Part shown: positions 52,575 through 61,639 of the stretch, in pieces
How positions within the stretch are numbered: the stretch's first letter is position 1
Layout of the letters: each line of letters starts with the position of its first letter
NCBI RefSeq assembly: GCF_015291705.1
Contig: NZ_CP030050.1
Span: 4,588,001 to 4,652,000, forward strand
Direction: 5' to 3'
Source of the DNA: Bradyrhizobium arachidis
GTDB taxonomy: Bacteria > Pseudomonadota > Alphaproteobacteria > Rhizobiales > Xanthobacteraceae
DNA: 64,000 nt
Position numbers and translations under genes: made by a program
The notes under the pieces: model-generated
Seen by the model: only the letters and a program-made list of their open reading frames with translations
What the model was told of the DNA's origin: nothing
Databases searched by the model: none

Positions 52575-53492
52575 CTAAGCGAGAGACGGAATCTTCGCCC
52601 GCATCGGCATGCCAGCCTGAGCGCCCGGCACGAGGCACTTCTGGGCCGCCGCTTCGCATCCGACCTGGAGCGCGGTTTGCAGTGGAACCTCCTCGTGGAC
52701 CATCGCCGCAAACGCGCCGACAAAAGTGTCGCCGGCCCCGGTCGTGTCCACTGGCGTGATGCGCGGGGCGGGCGCGTGCAAACGGGTTCCGTCCGCTGCC
52801 ACAGCCAAGGCGCCCTGAGCGCCGGCGGTGACGATGCAGGTGAGGTCACCCGTCCTGGCCAGGTCCGTGGCTGCAGCTTCGTAACCGGACGGCGCGAGGC
52901 CGATGGCGACTGCGGCGTCCATGGCCTCGTGCTCGTTGAGGAGGAGATAGTCGGTGATGCCGAGAAGGTCGGACACCATCTCGCGCGTCATCTTGTCCGG
53001 GACAGGCGCGAGGTTCCAGATGACGGTGCCGGAGGCCGATGTCGTTCGCCACGCGGCTTGCAGCGCCTGTGCAAAGGGCACCTCCATCTGAAGCACCAGC
53101 ACCACGTCAGTGCCAAACAGCGCGGCGGGCAGGTCTGCGGCATTCGCGGCCATGTTGGCGCCGCTCGCCACCGTGATCGCATTCTCGCCGGCCTGATCGA
53201 CCGTGATGAAGGCGCAGCCGGTCGGCTCGTCGGCCCTGACGATGAGACCGGTGTCGACACCGTTTGACTTGAGGTTCTCGATCGCGCTGTCGCCGAACCC
53301 GTCCCGGCCGACGCAGCCCGCCATGCGGACCTGTCCCGGCCCCGCAATCCGTGCGGCGGCGACGGCCTGGTTGGCGCCCTTGCCGCCGAAATGCGTTTGG
53401 TAGGACGGCGCGAGCACCGTCCGTCCGGCGCCGGGAATGACCGGGACCTGCGCGACCAGATCGATGTTGAGCGACCCGAACACCAGGATCAT
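52575..53492 (-). CDS. rbsK: Ribokinase
   Basis: A 305-residue PfkB-family sugar kinase. The substrate-binding GGKGANQAVAAAR and the ATP-site DTTGAGDTFVGAFAA with catalytic Asp are intact, and length matches ribokinase. It phosphorylates ribose or a related sugar on C5. It lies 9 bp downstream of an RpiB-type isomerase, giving a ribose-to-ribulose-5-phosphate pair. Other PfkB substrates cannot be excluded. Confidence 0.88.
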   Translation of the reverse strand: MILVFGSLNIDLVAQVPVIPGAGRTVLAPSYQTHFGGKGANQAVAAARIAGPGQVRMAGCVGRDGFGDSAIENLKSNGVDTGLIVRADEPTGCAFITVDQAGENAITVASGANMAANAADLPAALFGTDVVLVLQMEVPFAQALQAAWRTTSASGTVIWNLAPVPDKMTREMVSDLLGITDYLLLNEHEAMDAAVAIGLAPSGYEAAATDLARTGDLTCIVTAGAQGALAVAADGTRLHAPAPRITPVDTTGAGDTFVGAFAAMVHEEVPLQTALQVGCEAAAQKCLVPGAQAGMPMRAKIPSLA

Positions 53493-53501
53493 GAGGGGAC
53501 G

Positions 53502-53948
53502 TCAGCCTTGCTCGTCCATGACGCGCAGCTTCTCGACGCGGCGGCGGAAATCCTCGTCGGTGGAGAATTCGGCCGAGAGATAGGATGAGACGAGGTCTAC
53601 GGCGAGCCAGGCGCCGACGATCTGCGCGCCGATGCACATGACGTTGACGTCGTCATGCTCGACGCTCTGATGGGCGGAGTGGACGTCGTGGCAGACCGCG
53701 GCGCGGATGCCCTTCATCTTGTTGGCGGCGATCGAGGCGCCGACGCCGGTGCCGCACACCATGATGCCGCGTGCGGCTTCGCCCGAGGTCACCTTCTGCG
53801 CCACGGCCCGCGCGATGTCGGGGAAGTCCACCGGCTTGTCGTCATAAGAGCCGACGTCGACGATGTCGTGGCCGAGCTTGCGGATGTGGTCGATGACGGT
53901 CTGCTTGAGCGGCCAGCCGGCGTGGTCGGATCCGATGACGAGACGCAT
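53502..53948 (-). CDS. rpiB: RpiB/LacAB family sugar-phosphate isomerase
   Basis: A 148-residue RpiB-type isomerase. The start MRLVIGSDHAGWPLKQTVID and the anion-binding VCGTGVGASIAANKMKGIRA with the active Cys match the family. It converts ribose 5-phosphate and ribulose 5-phosphate, or four-carbon analogues in polyol pathways (EryI, DerI). AAGGACATCAC precedes the ATG. It sits between the transporter genes and rbsK. Confidence 0.9.
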   Translation of the reverse strand: MRLVIGSDHAGWPLKQTVIDHIRKLGHDIVDVGSYDDKPVDFPDIARAVAQKVTSGEAARGIMVCGTGVGASIAANKMKGIRAAVCHDVHSAHQSVEHDDVNVMCIGAQIVGAWLAVDLVSSYLSAEFSTDEDFRRRVEKLRVMDEQG

Positions 53949-54016
53949 GTGATGTCCTTCTTGATTTTGTATTGGCCGTGACAGCCGAACAGCGGCTGTC
54001 ACGGAGTCTCTCTGGT

Positions 54017-54811
54017 TCAGCTGCGCATGTCCGGCGGCAGCTCGACGCCGTGGAATTTCCTGTAGATCGCGTTGAGCTTGCCGTTCTTGACGTTCTCGGT
54101 GATCCAGGCGTTGAGCTTGTCCATCAGCCGCTGCTCGCCCTTCTTCAGGCCGATCGCGAGGTCGAAGGTCGCCAGCGGAATCCGGGACTCGAACACGCGC
54201 GAGGGGTTCTTCACGCCGATCTGGTTGATGATCGTCGCCGACGAGGCGACGCAGTCGACCTGGCCGGACACGGCCGCGGTCACCATGGTGGCGTCGTCGT
54301 CGTAGCGAGCGATCTTGAGGTCCTTGTCCTTCATGTTGGACAGGGTGGTGTCCTGCGTGGTGCCGCGCGAGACGCCGATGGACTTGTCCTTCAGGTCCGG
54401 CCAGTCCTTCACGGTCGACGACTTCAGGCAGCCGACGTCGGATTGCAGCGTCGCATAGCGCTTGGTGAAGTCGATGACCTTGGCGCGCTCGGCCGTCACC
54501 GACAGGGTCGAGATGATGATGTCGGCCTTGCCGGTGAGGACGTTGGGGATGCGGGTCGCACCGGTGGTCTGGATGAATTCGAGCTCGAGCCCCCAGTCCT
54601 TGGCGAGCAGCTGGGCGACTTCGACGTCGGAGCCGGTCGGATTCATGCTCGAATCCATCATGCCAGAAGGCGGGATGGCGAGATCGGTCGAGATGCGGAT
54701 CTTCTTTGCCTGCGTGATGTCGTCGAGCAGGTCGGCCGATGCCGGCGTGGCCGCCATCATGATGAGGCCGCACAAAGCCGCGGCGGTGCCCAGCAACGCC
54801 TTGTTTGTCAT
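54017..54811 (-). CDS. Polar amino acid-type ABC transporter substrate-binding protein
   Basis: A 264-residue family 3 solute-binding protein with signal peptide (cut after ASA-DLL). The pattern LTGKADIIISTLSVTAERAK and GVSRGTTQDTTLS is typical. It carries ligand to the two permeases upstream. The family prefers amino acids and opines. It sits with sugar-catabolic genes, so an unusual ligand, such as an N-linked or amino sugar derivative, is possible. Confidence 0.9.
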   Translation of the reverse strand: MTNKALLGTAAALCGLIMMAATPASADLLDDITQAKKIRISTDLAIPPSGMMDSSMNPTGSDVEVAQLLAKDWGLELEFIQTTGATRIPNVLTGKADIIISTLSVTAERAKVIDFTKRYATLQSDVGCLKSSTVKDWPDLKDKSIGVSRGTTQDTTLSNMKDKDLKIARYDDDATMVTAAVSGQVDCVASSATIINQIGVKNPSRVFESRIPLATFDLAIGLKKGEQRLMDKLNAWITENVKNGKLNAIYRKFHGVELPPDMRS

Positions 54812-54831
54812 TCTTGGTTCTCCTCTCCCTG

Positions 54832-55590
54832 TTATGATTTTAAGTTTCCCGTCCCCACGAATTGCGTGAGTTCGGGGGTGGTCGGCGACGTCAGGATCGA
54901 GGCGGGTCCGGTCTCGTGGACCTTGCCGCGATGCATGAACACGATGCGGTCGGCGATTCCCTTGGCAAAGCCCATCTCGTGGGTGACCATCACCATGGTC
55001 ATGCCATCCGCCGCCAATTGTTCGATCACCTTCAGCACTTCGGCGGTAAGCTCGGGATCGAGCGCGGAGGTGACCTCGTCGAACAGCATGACCTTCGGCT
55101 GCATCGCCAGCGAGCGAGCAATGGCCGCGCGCTGCTGCTGACCGCCGGAGAGCTGTTCGGGATAGGCATGCAGCTTCTCCTCGAGCCCGACCTGCGCCAG
55201 CACTTTCCGCGCGAGGTCCCTGGCCTGCGCAGAAGCCATGCCCTTCACCGCGCAGGGGGCAAGCGTGATGTTCTGCTCGATCGTGAGGTGCGGAAACAGA
55301 TTATAGCTCTGGAACACGATGCCGACGTCCTGGCGCAGCGCGCGCAGGTCGACGTCGGGACGGTCGACCCGATGTCCGCACACGACGATCTCGCCGCCAT
55401 CGACCTTCTCGAAGCGGTCGATGCAGCGCAGCGCCGTGCTCTTGCCGGAGCCGGAGCGGCCGATCAGTGCCAGCACCTCGCCGCGCTCGACGGCGAAGGA
55501 GACGCCGTCGAGCACCCGGAGCGGCCCAAAGCTCTTCTGCACGTCGCGGAGCGACACGATTGGTTCGGAGGAGAGGGCGTTTTGCTGCAT
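54832..55590 (-). CDS. Amino acid ABC transporter ATP-binding protein
   Basis: A 252-residue GlnQ/HisP-type ATPase: Walker [10 protein letters not shown], signature [17 protein letters not shown], Walker [14 protein letters not shown] and a D-loop His in MVTHEMGFA. It pairs with the adjacent permeases. The gene starts 2 bp after the permease stop. Confidence 0.93.
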   Translation of the reverse strand: MQQNALSSEPIVSLRDVQKSFGPLRVLDGVSFAVERGEVLALIGRSGSGKSTALRCIDRFEKVDGGEIVVCGHRVDRPDVDLRALRQDVGIVFQSYNLFPHLTIEQNITLAPCAVKGMASAQARDLARKVLAQVGLEEKLHAYPEQLSGGQQQRAAIARSLAMQPKVMLFDEVTSALDPELTAEVLKVIEQLAADGMTMVMVTHEMGFAKGIADRIVFMHRGKVHETGPASILTSPTTPELTQFVGTGNLKS

Positions 55591-55591
55591 G

Positions 55592-56266
55592 TCAGGCCGG
55601 TGCGAGGTTGGACCTGCCGCGCCCCATCCGCCGCTCCAGCCTCTGGCTGAACAGCGACAGCGGATAGCACATGGCGAAATAGGTGACGGCGATGATGGCG
55701 TAGATGGCGAACGGCTCGAACAGCGAGTTGTTGACGATCTGGCCCGAGCGCATCAGCTCGACGAAGCCGACGACGGAGGCGAGCGAGGTGTTCTTGATGA
55801 TCTGCACCATGAAGCCGACGGTCGGCGGCGTCGCGATGCGGATCGCCTGGGGCAGGATCACCTTGATCATGCGCTGGGTCCGGGTCAGCGCGAGGCCCTC
55901 GGCTGCCTCCCATTGCGGCTTCGGCACAGACTGGATGCAGCCGCGCCAGATCTCGCCGAGATAGGCGGCGACATAGAGCGTCAGCGATGCGCCGGCGGCC
56001 GTGAGCGGCGAGACCTTGAGGCCGATCGCGGCAAGGCCGAAATAGCCGAGGAACAGGATGACGAGCAGCGGCGTGCCCTGGACGAGCTGGACATAGACGG
56101 CGCTGGCGATCCGCACCGGTTTGAGCGGTGAGATCCGCGCCAGCGCGATCACGAAGCCGACGATGCCGCCGCCGATGAGCGCGATCACCGAGAGGCCAAT
56201 GGTCCACAGCGCGCCCTGGCCGAGGAATATCAGATGATTGATGTTGAGATGTCCGCCCATGGTCAT
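55592..56266 (-). CDS. Amino acid ABC transporter permease, first
   Basis: A 224-residue HisM/GlnP-type membrane protein with five helices. The EAA loop is [22 protein letters not shown]. It forms a heterodimer channel with the next permease, whose gene lies 1 bp upstream. The substrate follows the binding protein. Confidence 0.92.
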   Translation of the reverse strand: MTMGGHLNINHLIFLGQGALWTIGLSVIALIGGGIVGFVIALARISPLKPVRIASAVYVQLVQGTPLLVILFLGYFGLAAIGLKVSPLTAAGASLTLYVAAYLGEIWRGCIQSVPKPQWEAAEGLALTRTQRMIKVILPQAIRIATPPTVGFMVQIIKNTSLASVVGFVELMRSGQIVNNSLFEPFAIYAIIAVTYFAMCYPLSLFSQRLERRMGRGRSNLAPA

Positions 56267-56267
56267 C

Positions 56268-56951
56268 TCACAGCGGCGTGCCGAGCCGGCGACGGCGCGG
56301 AAACAGCACGAGGCCGAGGCCCCAGAAGCCCGCGCGCATCACCAGCGACAGGATGACGTAGAGCACGGCGACGATGATGTAGGTCTCGAACGCGCGATAG
56401 GTGTCCGACTGGATGTAGTTGGCGACGGCCGTGAGCTCCTCCGCCGAGATCTGCGAGCACACCGAGGAGGCCAGCATCAGCAGCACGAACTGGCTGGTCA
56501 GGGCCGGATAGACCTTCTCGACGGCCGGCAGCAGGATGATGTGCCAGTAGATCTGCAGGCGCGACAGCGCCAGGCCTTCGGCCGCCTCGATCTGTCCGCG
56601 CGGGATCGCCTCGAAGCCGGCGCGCATGATCTCGGCGGTGTAGGCCCCGACATTGATGGTCAGCGCCGCCACCGCCACCGTGAAGGCGGAGAATTTCAGG
56701 CCCAGGCTGGCAAGGCCGAAATAGACCAGGAAGATCTGCACCAGCAGCGGCGTGTTGCGGATCGCCTCGACGTAAACTTTGCACGCTCCGGCGATCAACG
56801 AGCTCCGCGAGCCGCGGCCGACAGCTGCGAGCGTGCCGATCAGAGCGCCGAGCAGGGTCGCGAAGAAAGCCAACTCGAGCGTCAGCGCAGCGCCAGCCAG
56901 GAAACTTGGCCAACGCTCCATCACTGCGGGAAAGTCGAGTTGGAGGCTCAT
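56268..56951 (-). CDS. Amino acid ABC transporter permease, second
   Basis: A 227-residue HisM-type permease with the EAA loop [22 protein letters not shown]. It lies 10 bp after the dehydrogenase gene. With its partner it makes the inner-membrane pore. Confidence 0.92.
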   Translation of the reverse strand: MSLQLDFPAVMERWPSFLAGAALTLELAFFATLLGALIGTLAAVGRGSRSSLIAGACKVYVEAIRNTPLLVQIFLVYFGLASLGLKFSAFTVAVAALTINVGAYTAEIMRAGFEAIPRGQIEAAEGLALSRLQIYWHIILLPAVEKVYPALTSQFVLLMLASSVCSQISAEELTAVANYIQSDTYRAFETYIIVAVLYVILSLVMRAGFWGLGLVLFPRRRRLGTPL

Positions 56952-56961
56952 CGTATCAGCT

Positions 56962-57861
56962 TCAACCGGTCGTCTGGTTGGTCATGCGGTCGTAGACGCG
57001 GAACAGCGCCTGGTTGCCGTTGCTGCCTTCGCCATGGGCGCGGGCGTCGACATATTGGCTGGTGACCAGCGCGGTGCCGGGCAGGGGCACGTTGAGAGCC
57101 TGCGCGTGCTCCTGCACCAGGCGTAGGTCCTTGAGCTGCAGATCGATGCGGAAGCCGGCGGAGACGTCGCCCGCGATCATCGAAGGGCCGAGCTTGTCGA
57201 GCATCCAGGAGGCGGCGGAGCCGCCAAGCAGCACCCGGCGCAGCAGATTGAGATCAATGCCCGAGGCGCGCCCCAGTGCCAGCGCCTCGCAGATCGCCTG
57301 GATGTTGATGCCGCAGATCAGCTGATTGCAGAGCTTGACCGTTTGTCCGGCGCCGGATGCGCCGACATGCGTGATGGTCGTGCCCATCGCACGGAAGAAC
57401 GGCTCGGCCTTGGCGAACGCGTCAGCATCGCCGCCAGCCATGATCGAGAGCGCGGCGTTCTTGGCGCCGACGGGGCCCCCCGAGACCGGTGCGTCGATGA
57501 AGCCGACACTGACCTTCTGCAGGTCGGCGTGGATTTTGCGGACCGCGACCGGCGAGATCGTGCTCATGTCGACGATCAGCTTGCCGGGCGGGGGAGATTT
57601 GAGCAGGCCTTGTTCGCCGTAAATGGTCGCCTCGACATGCGGTGTGTCGGGCAGCATGGTGATGACGATGTCGGCACCTTCAGCGGCATCGGCGGGGCTC
57701 TTAGCGCGAACCGCACCCTCCTTGGCGCTGTCGGCCAATGCAGTCTCATTGAGATCGAAGGTGCGAACCTCGTGGCCGGCCATCAGCAGGTTGCGCACCA
57801 TCTCGCGGCCCATCGTGCCGATGCCGATGAAGCCCACATTGCCCTTGTCGTTCCGTCCCAT
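56962..57861 (-). CDS. 3-hydroxyisobutyrate dehydrogenase-family NAD(P)-dependent oxidoreductase
   Basis: A 300-residue beta-hydroxyacid dehydrogenase: Rossmann GFIGIGTMG near residue 12, substrate loop DAPVSGGPVGAKNA and the catalytic Lys in KLCNQLICGINIQA. The family includes tartronate-semialdehyde reductase, L-threonate dehydrogenase and sulfolactaldehyde reductase. Substrate cannot be told from sequence; the sugar-kinase neighbours favour a sugar-acid or aldehyde role. The start is the ATG 43 bp past the GntR stop. Confidence 0.88.
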   Translation of the reverse strand: MGRNDKGNVGFIGIGTMGREMVRNLLMAGHEVRTFDLNETALADSAKEGAVRAKSPADAAEGADIVITMLPDTPHVEATIYGEQGLLKSPPPGKLIVDMSTISPVAVRKIHADLQKVSVGFIDAPVSGGPVGAKNAALSIMAGGDADAFAKAEPFFRAMGTTITHVGASGAGQTVKLCNQLICGINIQAICEALALGRASGIDLNLLRRVLLGGSAASWMLDKLGPSMIAGDVSAGFRIDLQLKDLRLVQEHAQALNVPLPGTALVTSQYVDARAHGEGSNGNQALFRVYDRMTNQTTG

Positions 57862-57904
57862 GTTATCGATCCGTTTTTTGGTAAGTTTCTTGGCTTGTCC
57901 GCGA

Positions 57905-58642
57905 TCAGCCTGAGGCGCTCTTGTCGATGTCGCCGACGATGGCGCGCCGCCGGTATTCGTCGCCGATGGCAAAATGCTTGCGCAGCGTCGTATCCGCCCG
58001 CTCGGGATCGCGCGCGATCACCGCTTCGAAGATGCGGCGGTGGTCGTCGATCAGATAGTTTTTCATCGACGGGAAGGCCTGCACCAGCTCGCGGCGGCTG
58101 CGATGCGAATGCGTCAACAGGCCCGCCATCGAGCTGTGCAAAACGGAAAGCGTTTCCGAATGTGACGCCACGACGATAGCGCGGTGGAATTCGAAGTCGG
58201 CCATGCCGCCGGCATCGGCTTCGTCGATCGTCTCGCCGATCTTCGCGAGTGCGCGCTGCAGGCGCTCGAAATCGGCAATGTTGGCTCGCTCGCAGGCGAG
58301 GCGGATCGCCTGGCATTCGATCGCGACGCGCGCCTGCATGACGTCGTCGAGCATGTCCGCTTGCTGGGCCAGCGCGAAGGTGAAGAAGTCGTTCAGCACC
58401 GAAACGTCCGGCCGGGTCACGACGGTGCCGATGCGGTCGCGGATCTCGACGATGCCGAGCACCGTCAGGGCGCGCAGCGCCTCGCGGACGATTGGCCGGC
58501 TGACGCCAAGCAGGGTTGCGAGCTCGCGCTCGGAGATCAGGCGGTCGCCGGGCTTGAGCGAGCCCGCAAGCAGGCGCTCGCGCAAGAAGGCGAACACCTT
58601 CTCGAACCCTTTTTCGCCTTCGGTGGCGCGCTTGAGCTCCAT
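57905..58642 (-). CDS. FadR-type GntR family regulator (FCD domain)
   Basis: A 245-residue regulator. The N-terminal winged helix (RLISERELATLLGVSRPIVREALRALTVLGIV) and the C-terminal FCD effector domain (about 90-225) mark the FadR subgroup. It is the first gene of the nine-gene minus-strand cluster and likely its regulator. A TTGGTC direct repeat and dyad lie 13-36 bp upstream. Confidence 0.9.
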   Translation of the reverse strand: MELKRATEGEKGFEKVFAFLRERLLAGSLKPGDRLISERELATLLGVSRPIVREALRALTVLGIVEIRDRIGTVVTRPDVSVLNDFFTFALAQQADMLDDVMQARVAIECQAIRLACERANIADFERLQRALAKIGETIDEADAGGMADFEFHRAIVVASHSETLSVLHSSMAGLLTHSHRSRRELVQAFPSMKNYLIDDHRRIFEAVIARDPERADTTLRKHFAIGDEYRRRAIVGDIDKSASG

Positions 58643-58654
58643 CCCCGTCTCGCT

Positions 58655-58677
58655 TTGGTCTGATCTTGGTCAGACCA
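58655..58677. promoter_or_regulatory. GntR operator candidate
   Basis: TGGTC-A-GACCA (58667-58677) is a perfect dyad of the TGGTCnGACCA type known for FadR-group regulators. A second TTGGTC half lies 11 bp away, one helical turn. It stands just before the regulator's start, suggesting autoregulation. Confidence 0.7.
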
Positions 58678-58822
58678 GTAGGCTAACCAGAGCGATGGCG
58701 TCAAGGGCCTTGGTTAATGGCTGATGTCTCAGGCCTGCCCAATCCGACCGGTTCCCCGGCCTGATCCTTAGAATTTGAAGCGTATTGATCGGAGCGTTCG
58801 CTCAAAGAATTTGAGGTCCGCG

Positions 58823-59131
58823 ATGCCCGATCACCACTCCTTCTCCGCGCTCGACCGCCATGCGGTGCTCGGCGGATCCGACAACGGCTTTCCCTGGTAC
58901 GCCGGCGCGATGCTCGCATTTGAGGCGAGCGAAGTGGTGCGGCTGCGCTGCGAGAAGCTCAGCCATGGCGATGAGGCGGCCGGGCAGGAGGCCGTGCTGA
59001 TGGTGAGCGAGAAGATCGCCGCGGCCTTCGAGGCGGCAGCCAACCTGCTCGCTGGGGCAACGCCGGCGGCCATCATCCAGCGTTACCGCGAGCATGTGGC
59101 CGCGAACGCCAAGCGGCTGTCCGCCAACTGA
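58823..59131 (+). CDS. Hypothetical protein, 102 aa
   Basis: A 102-residue soluble protein, Ala- and Glu-rich, with a helical C-terminal half (AAFEAAANLLAGATPAAIIQRYREH). GAGG lies 6 nt before the ATG. It belongs to a family of small proteins I have seen beside various genes in Bradyrhizobium, without known function. No domain was recognised. Confidence 0.6.
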   Translation: MPDHHSFSALDRHAVLGGSDNGFPWYAGAMLAFEASEVVRLRCEKLSHGDEAAGQEAVLMVSEKIAAAFEAAANLLAGATPAAIIQRYREHVAANAKRLSAN

Positions 59132-59216
59132 ACTTTCCGGGCAGGGTTTGCTGCTGACAGCATGTTGGCAGCAGGGGCCGGCTACGACCATCTCCTGACA
59201 AAACGGGGAGCGGGTC

Positions 59217-59585
59217 ATGCCGATCGAGGCAAGCTGTCATTGCGGTGAGACGGTATTCGAGGTGACGGAGGCGCCCGTCAGCGTCACCCGCTGCACCTGC
59301 TCGCTTTGCGCCAAGCGCGGCGCGCTGTGGGCCTATTACACGCCGGCGCAGTTTCGCCTGCTGTCACCGGCTGACAACGTCGCGACCTATCTCTGGGGCA
59401 GCCGCACGGTCAAACATCATTTCTGCGCGAGTTGCGGCTGCGGCACCTATTCGGAGTCGCCGGACTAGTCGAGCGGCAAGCCCGATTTCGACAATCCCAA
59501 GGTCGCGGTCAATGCGCGCCTGTTCGACGATTTCGATCTCGACGCCGTGCCGGTCAACATGATCGACGGTAAGAATTTGTGGTGA
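59217..59585 (+). pseudogene. GFA family protein interrupted by an amber codon
   Basis: The first 83 codons give MPIEASCHCGETVFEVTEAP and TCSLCAKRGALWAYYTP, with the CHCG, C-x2-C and CASCGCGTYS zinc ligands of the GFA (glutathione-dependent formaldehyde-activating-like) family. They end in TAG at 59466. In the same frame the sequence continues for 38 codons with a typical family end (VAVNARLFDDFDLDAVPVNMIDGK) up to TGA at 59583. Homologues that I recall have Trp at this site (TGG to TAG). Either a one-base nonsense change or a read error. Confidence 0.75.
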
Positions 59586-59687
59586 GCATTGAGCACGGAG
59601 GCTTGCGCATATCTGCTGCACGTCCGTCCCCTTGAGGCCGTCTTGAAAAGCTGATCTGGTTCCGGCCCGAGAAAAAGGGAGGAAGCC

Positions 59688-60503
59688 ATGATGCGTCTTA
59701 TTGCGCGAGCAATGCTCGCAATGTGTCTGGCCGTTGTGGCCGGCCTCAATGCGCAGGCACAGACCAAGCCGAAGGTCACCTCGCTCGGGCCAGACTTCCC
59801 CAAGGCCGCGCTGTTCGTCGGCAACAGCTTCTTCTATTACAACAACGGCATGCCCGGGCATCTCTCCTTCATGGAGCGGGCAGCCGATGCCGAGAACAAG
59901 GCGGCCTATCGCAACACCATGGCGACGATCGGCGGCTCCGGCCTCGACTGGCACGACATGGACAATCTGCTGCGACCCGGCGGTCTCGGTGCGTATTCCT
60001 TCGACGACCAGAACAACGTGGTCTTCAACAAGCCGGGCAAGCAGTACGACGCCGTCGTGATGATGGATTGCAGCCAGTGCCCGATCCATCCGCAGCTGAA
60101 GGACGCGTTCACGACCTTCGCCAGCAAGGACAGCGAGATCGTCCGTGCCCATGGCATGCGGCCGGTGTTTTTCATGTCCTGGGCCTACGCCGACAAGCCT
60201 GAGATGACGGAGGCGCTGGCCGAGGCCTACACGAGCGCCGGCAATGCCAACGATGCGCTGGTCATTCCCGCAGGTCTTGCCTTCGCCCGCGTCCGCAAGA
60301 TCCAGCCCGAGCTCAATCTCTATGCGCCCGACAAACGGCATCCGAGTCCCGCCGGCACGTATCTCGCAACCTGCGTGACACTGGCCGCGCTGACGGGACG
60401 CTCGCCGGTCGGCAATTCCTACACGATGGGGCTTGATGCGCCGACGGTGGAGCTGCTGCAGAAGGCGGCGTGGGACACGGTGCAGGATTATTACGGCCGC
60501 TAA
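59688..60503 (+). CDS. Secreted SGNH-like hydrolase
   Basis: A 271-residue protein with signal peptide (cut after AQA-QTK). Block I of the SGNH family appears as FVGNSFFYYNN, with Ser in GNS, and block V as DKRHPSPAGTYLA with the Asp-x-x-His pair. Such enzymes cleave esters or glycans in the envelope; substrate is unknown. GGGAGG precedes the ATG by 6 nt. It stands alone. Confidence 0.75.
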   Translation: MMRLIARAMLAMCLAVVAGLNAQAQTKPKVTSLGPDFPKAALFVGNSFFYYNNGMPGHLSFMERAADAENKAAYRNTMATIGGSGLDWHDMDNLLRPGGLGAYSFDDQNNVVFNKPGKQYDAVVMMDCSQCPIHPQLKDAFTTFASKDSEIVRAHGMRPVFFMSWAYADKPEMTEALAEAYTSAGNANDALVIPAGLAFARVRKIQPELNLYAPDKRHPSPAGTYLATCVTLAALTGRSPVGNSYTMGLDAPTVELLQKAAWDTVQDYYGR

Positions 60504-60517
60504 CCTGGCGAGATCTC

Positions 60518-60594
60518 GTAGGGTGGGCAAAGCGAAGCGTGCCCACCAATGCTTGATGGTGGGCACGGCGCTGGCGCGCCTTTGCCCACCCTAC
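60518..60594. repeat. GTAGGGTGGGCAAAG palindrome, copy 2
   Basis: 77 bp, outer arms identical to the copy at 40978 and inner GTGCCCACC/GGTGGGCAC, with a shorter middle. It lies between the SGNH gene and the convergent exonuclease gene. Confidence 0.88.
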
Positions 60595-60604
60595 AGCACC
60601 TCGC

Positions 60605-61375
60605 TTATTTCAGCACCACCCACGCCGGCGCATGATCGCTCGCACCTTCCTCGCCGCGCACCTTCTTGTCGACACCGGCCTTCGCCATGCGTGAGACGAG
60701 CGCAGGGCTGAGGAGGAGATGATCGAGCCGCAGGCCCGCATCGCGCGGCCAGCGGTTTCGCTTGTAATCCCAGAACGTGTAGATGCGCCTGTCCGGATGC
60801 AGTTCGCGGATCGCATCGCACCAGCCTTGCGCGATGAGCGAGGCAAAGGCCGCGCGGCTCTTCGGCTGGATCAGGGCATCCTTGTCCCATGAGCGGGTCG
60901 GATAGATGTCGATCTCCGTCGGCGCGACATTGTAGTCGCCGGCGAGCACCACGGGCAGATCCTGCTTGATGAAGGTTTTGGCGTGGCGCTTGAGCCGTGC
61001 GAACCAGTCGAGCTTGTAGTCGAATTTCGGACCCGGCTGCGGATTGCCGTTGGGCAAGTAAATGCTCGTGACGATGATCCCGCGCACCGCGGCCTCGATA
61101 TAGCGGGCTTCATAATCCCCCGCTTTTCCCGGCAGGCGGTCGCGCGTCAGCACTGGCTCGGCGTTGCGGGCGAGGATGGCGACGCCGTTCCAGGTTTTCT
61201 GCCCACACCACACTGCGCCATAGCCGGCCTTTTCGATCGCGGCCGCCGGAAATTCGCCATCACTTGCCTTCAATTCCTGAAGCGCGACGACATCGGGCTT
61301 CGCTGCGCGCATCCAGGCCAACAGATTGGGCAGGCGGCGGTTGATGTTGTTGATGTTGAATGTCGCAATCTTCAT
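60605..61375 (-). CDS. xth: Exodeoxyribonuclease III
   Basis: A 256-residue AP endonuclease/exonuclease III. It starts MKIATFNINNINRRLPNLL, has E34 in LQELKA, GDYNVAPTEIDIY with the catalytic Asp/Asn and the late SDHAP motif. It repairs abasic sites and degrades 3' ends with Mg2+. Its ATG lies 40 bp from the divergent Cys-rich peptide gene. Confidence 0.94.
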   Translation of the reverse strand: MKIATFNINNINRRLPNLLAWMRAAKPDVVALQELKASDGEFPAAAIEKAGYGAVWCGQKTWNGVAILARNAEPVLTRDRLPGKAGDYEARYIEAAVRGIIVTSIYLPNGNPQPGPKFDYKLDWFARLKRHAKTFIKQDLPVVLAGDYNVAPTEIDIYPTRSWDKDALIQPKSRAAFASLIAQGWCDAIRELHPDRRIYTFWDYKRNRWPRDAGLRLDHLLLSPALVSRMAKAGVDKKVRGEEGASDHAPAWVVLK

Positions 61376-61415
61376 GTAGAGCTACCGGCTCCTGCCTTCC
61401 GTCACCGGAGATACA

Positions 61416-61634
61416 ATGTCCAAGTTGAGCTTTGCCGCCATCGTCCTCGCCGTCGCGTTCTCCGGCGTCGCTTCGGCACAATCGTCCGATCCGCGCGGTG
61501 CGTGCAAGGCGGACTATGACAAATTCTGCGCCGGCATCGCGCCGGGCGGCGGCAAGGTCATCGCCTGCCTCGAGGCCAAGCGCGATCAGCTCAGCGCCAC
61601 CTGCAAGGCGGCGCTCGACAGCCGGAAGAAGTAA
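61416..61634 (+). CDS. Small secreted Cys-rich protein
   Basis: A 72-residue protein with signal peptide (cut after ASA-QSS). The mature part has four Cys in ACKADYDKFCAGIAPGGGKV and CLEAKRDQLSATCKAA, the Cys-rich FGFR/GLG1-type repeat. Such small periplasmic proteins are common in rhizobia; function is unknown. Confidence 0.75.
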   Translation: MSKLSFAAIVLAVAFSGVASAQSSDPRGACKADYDKFCAGIAPGGGKVIACLEAKRDQLSATCKAALDSRKK

Positions 61635-61639
61635 CTCTC

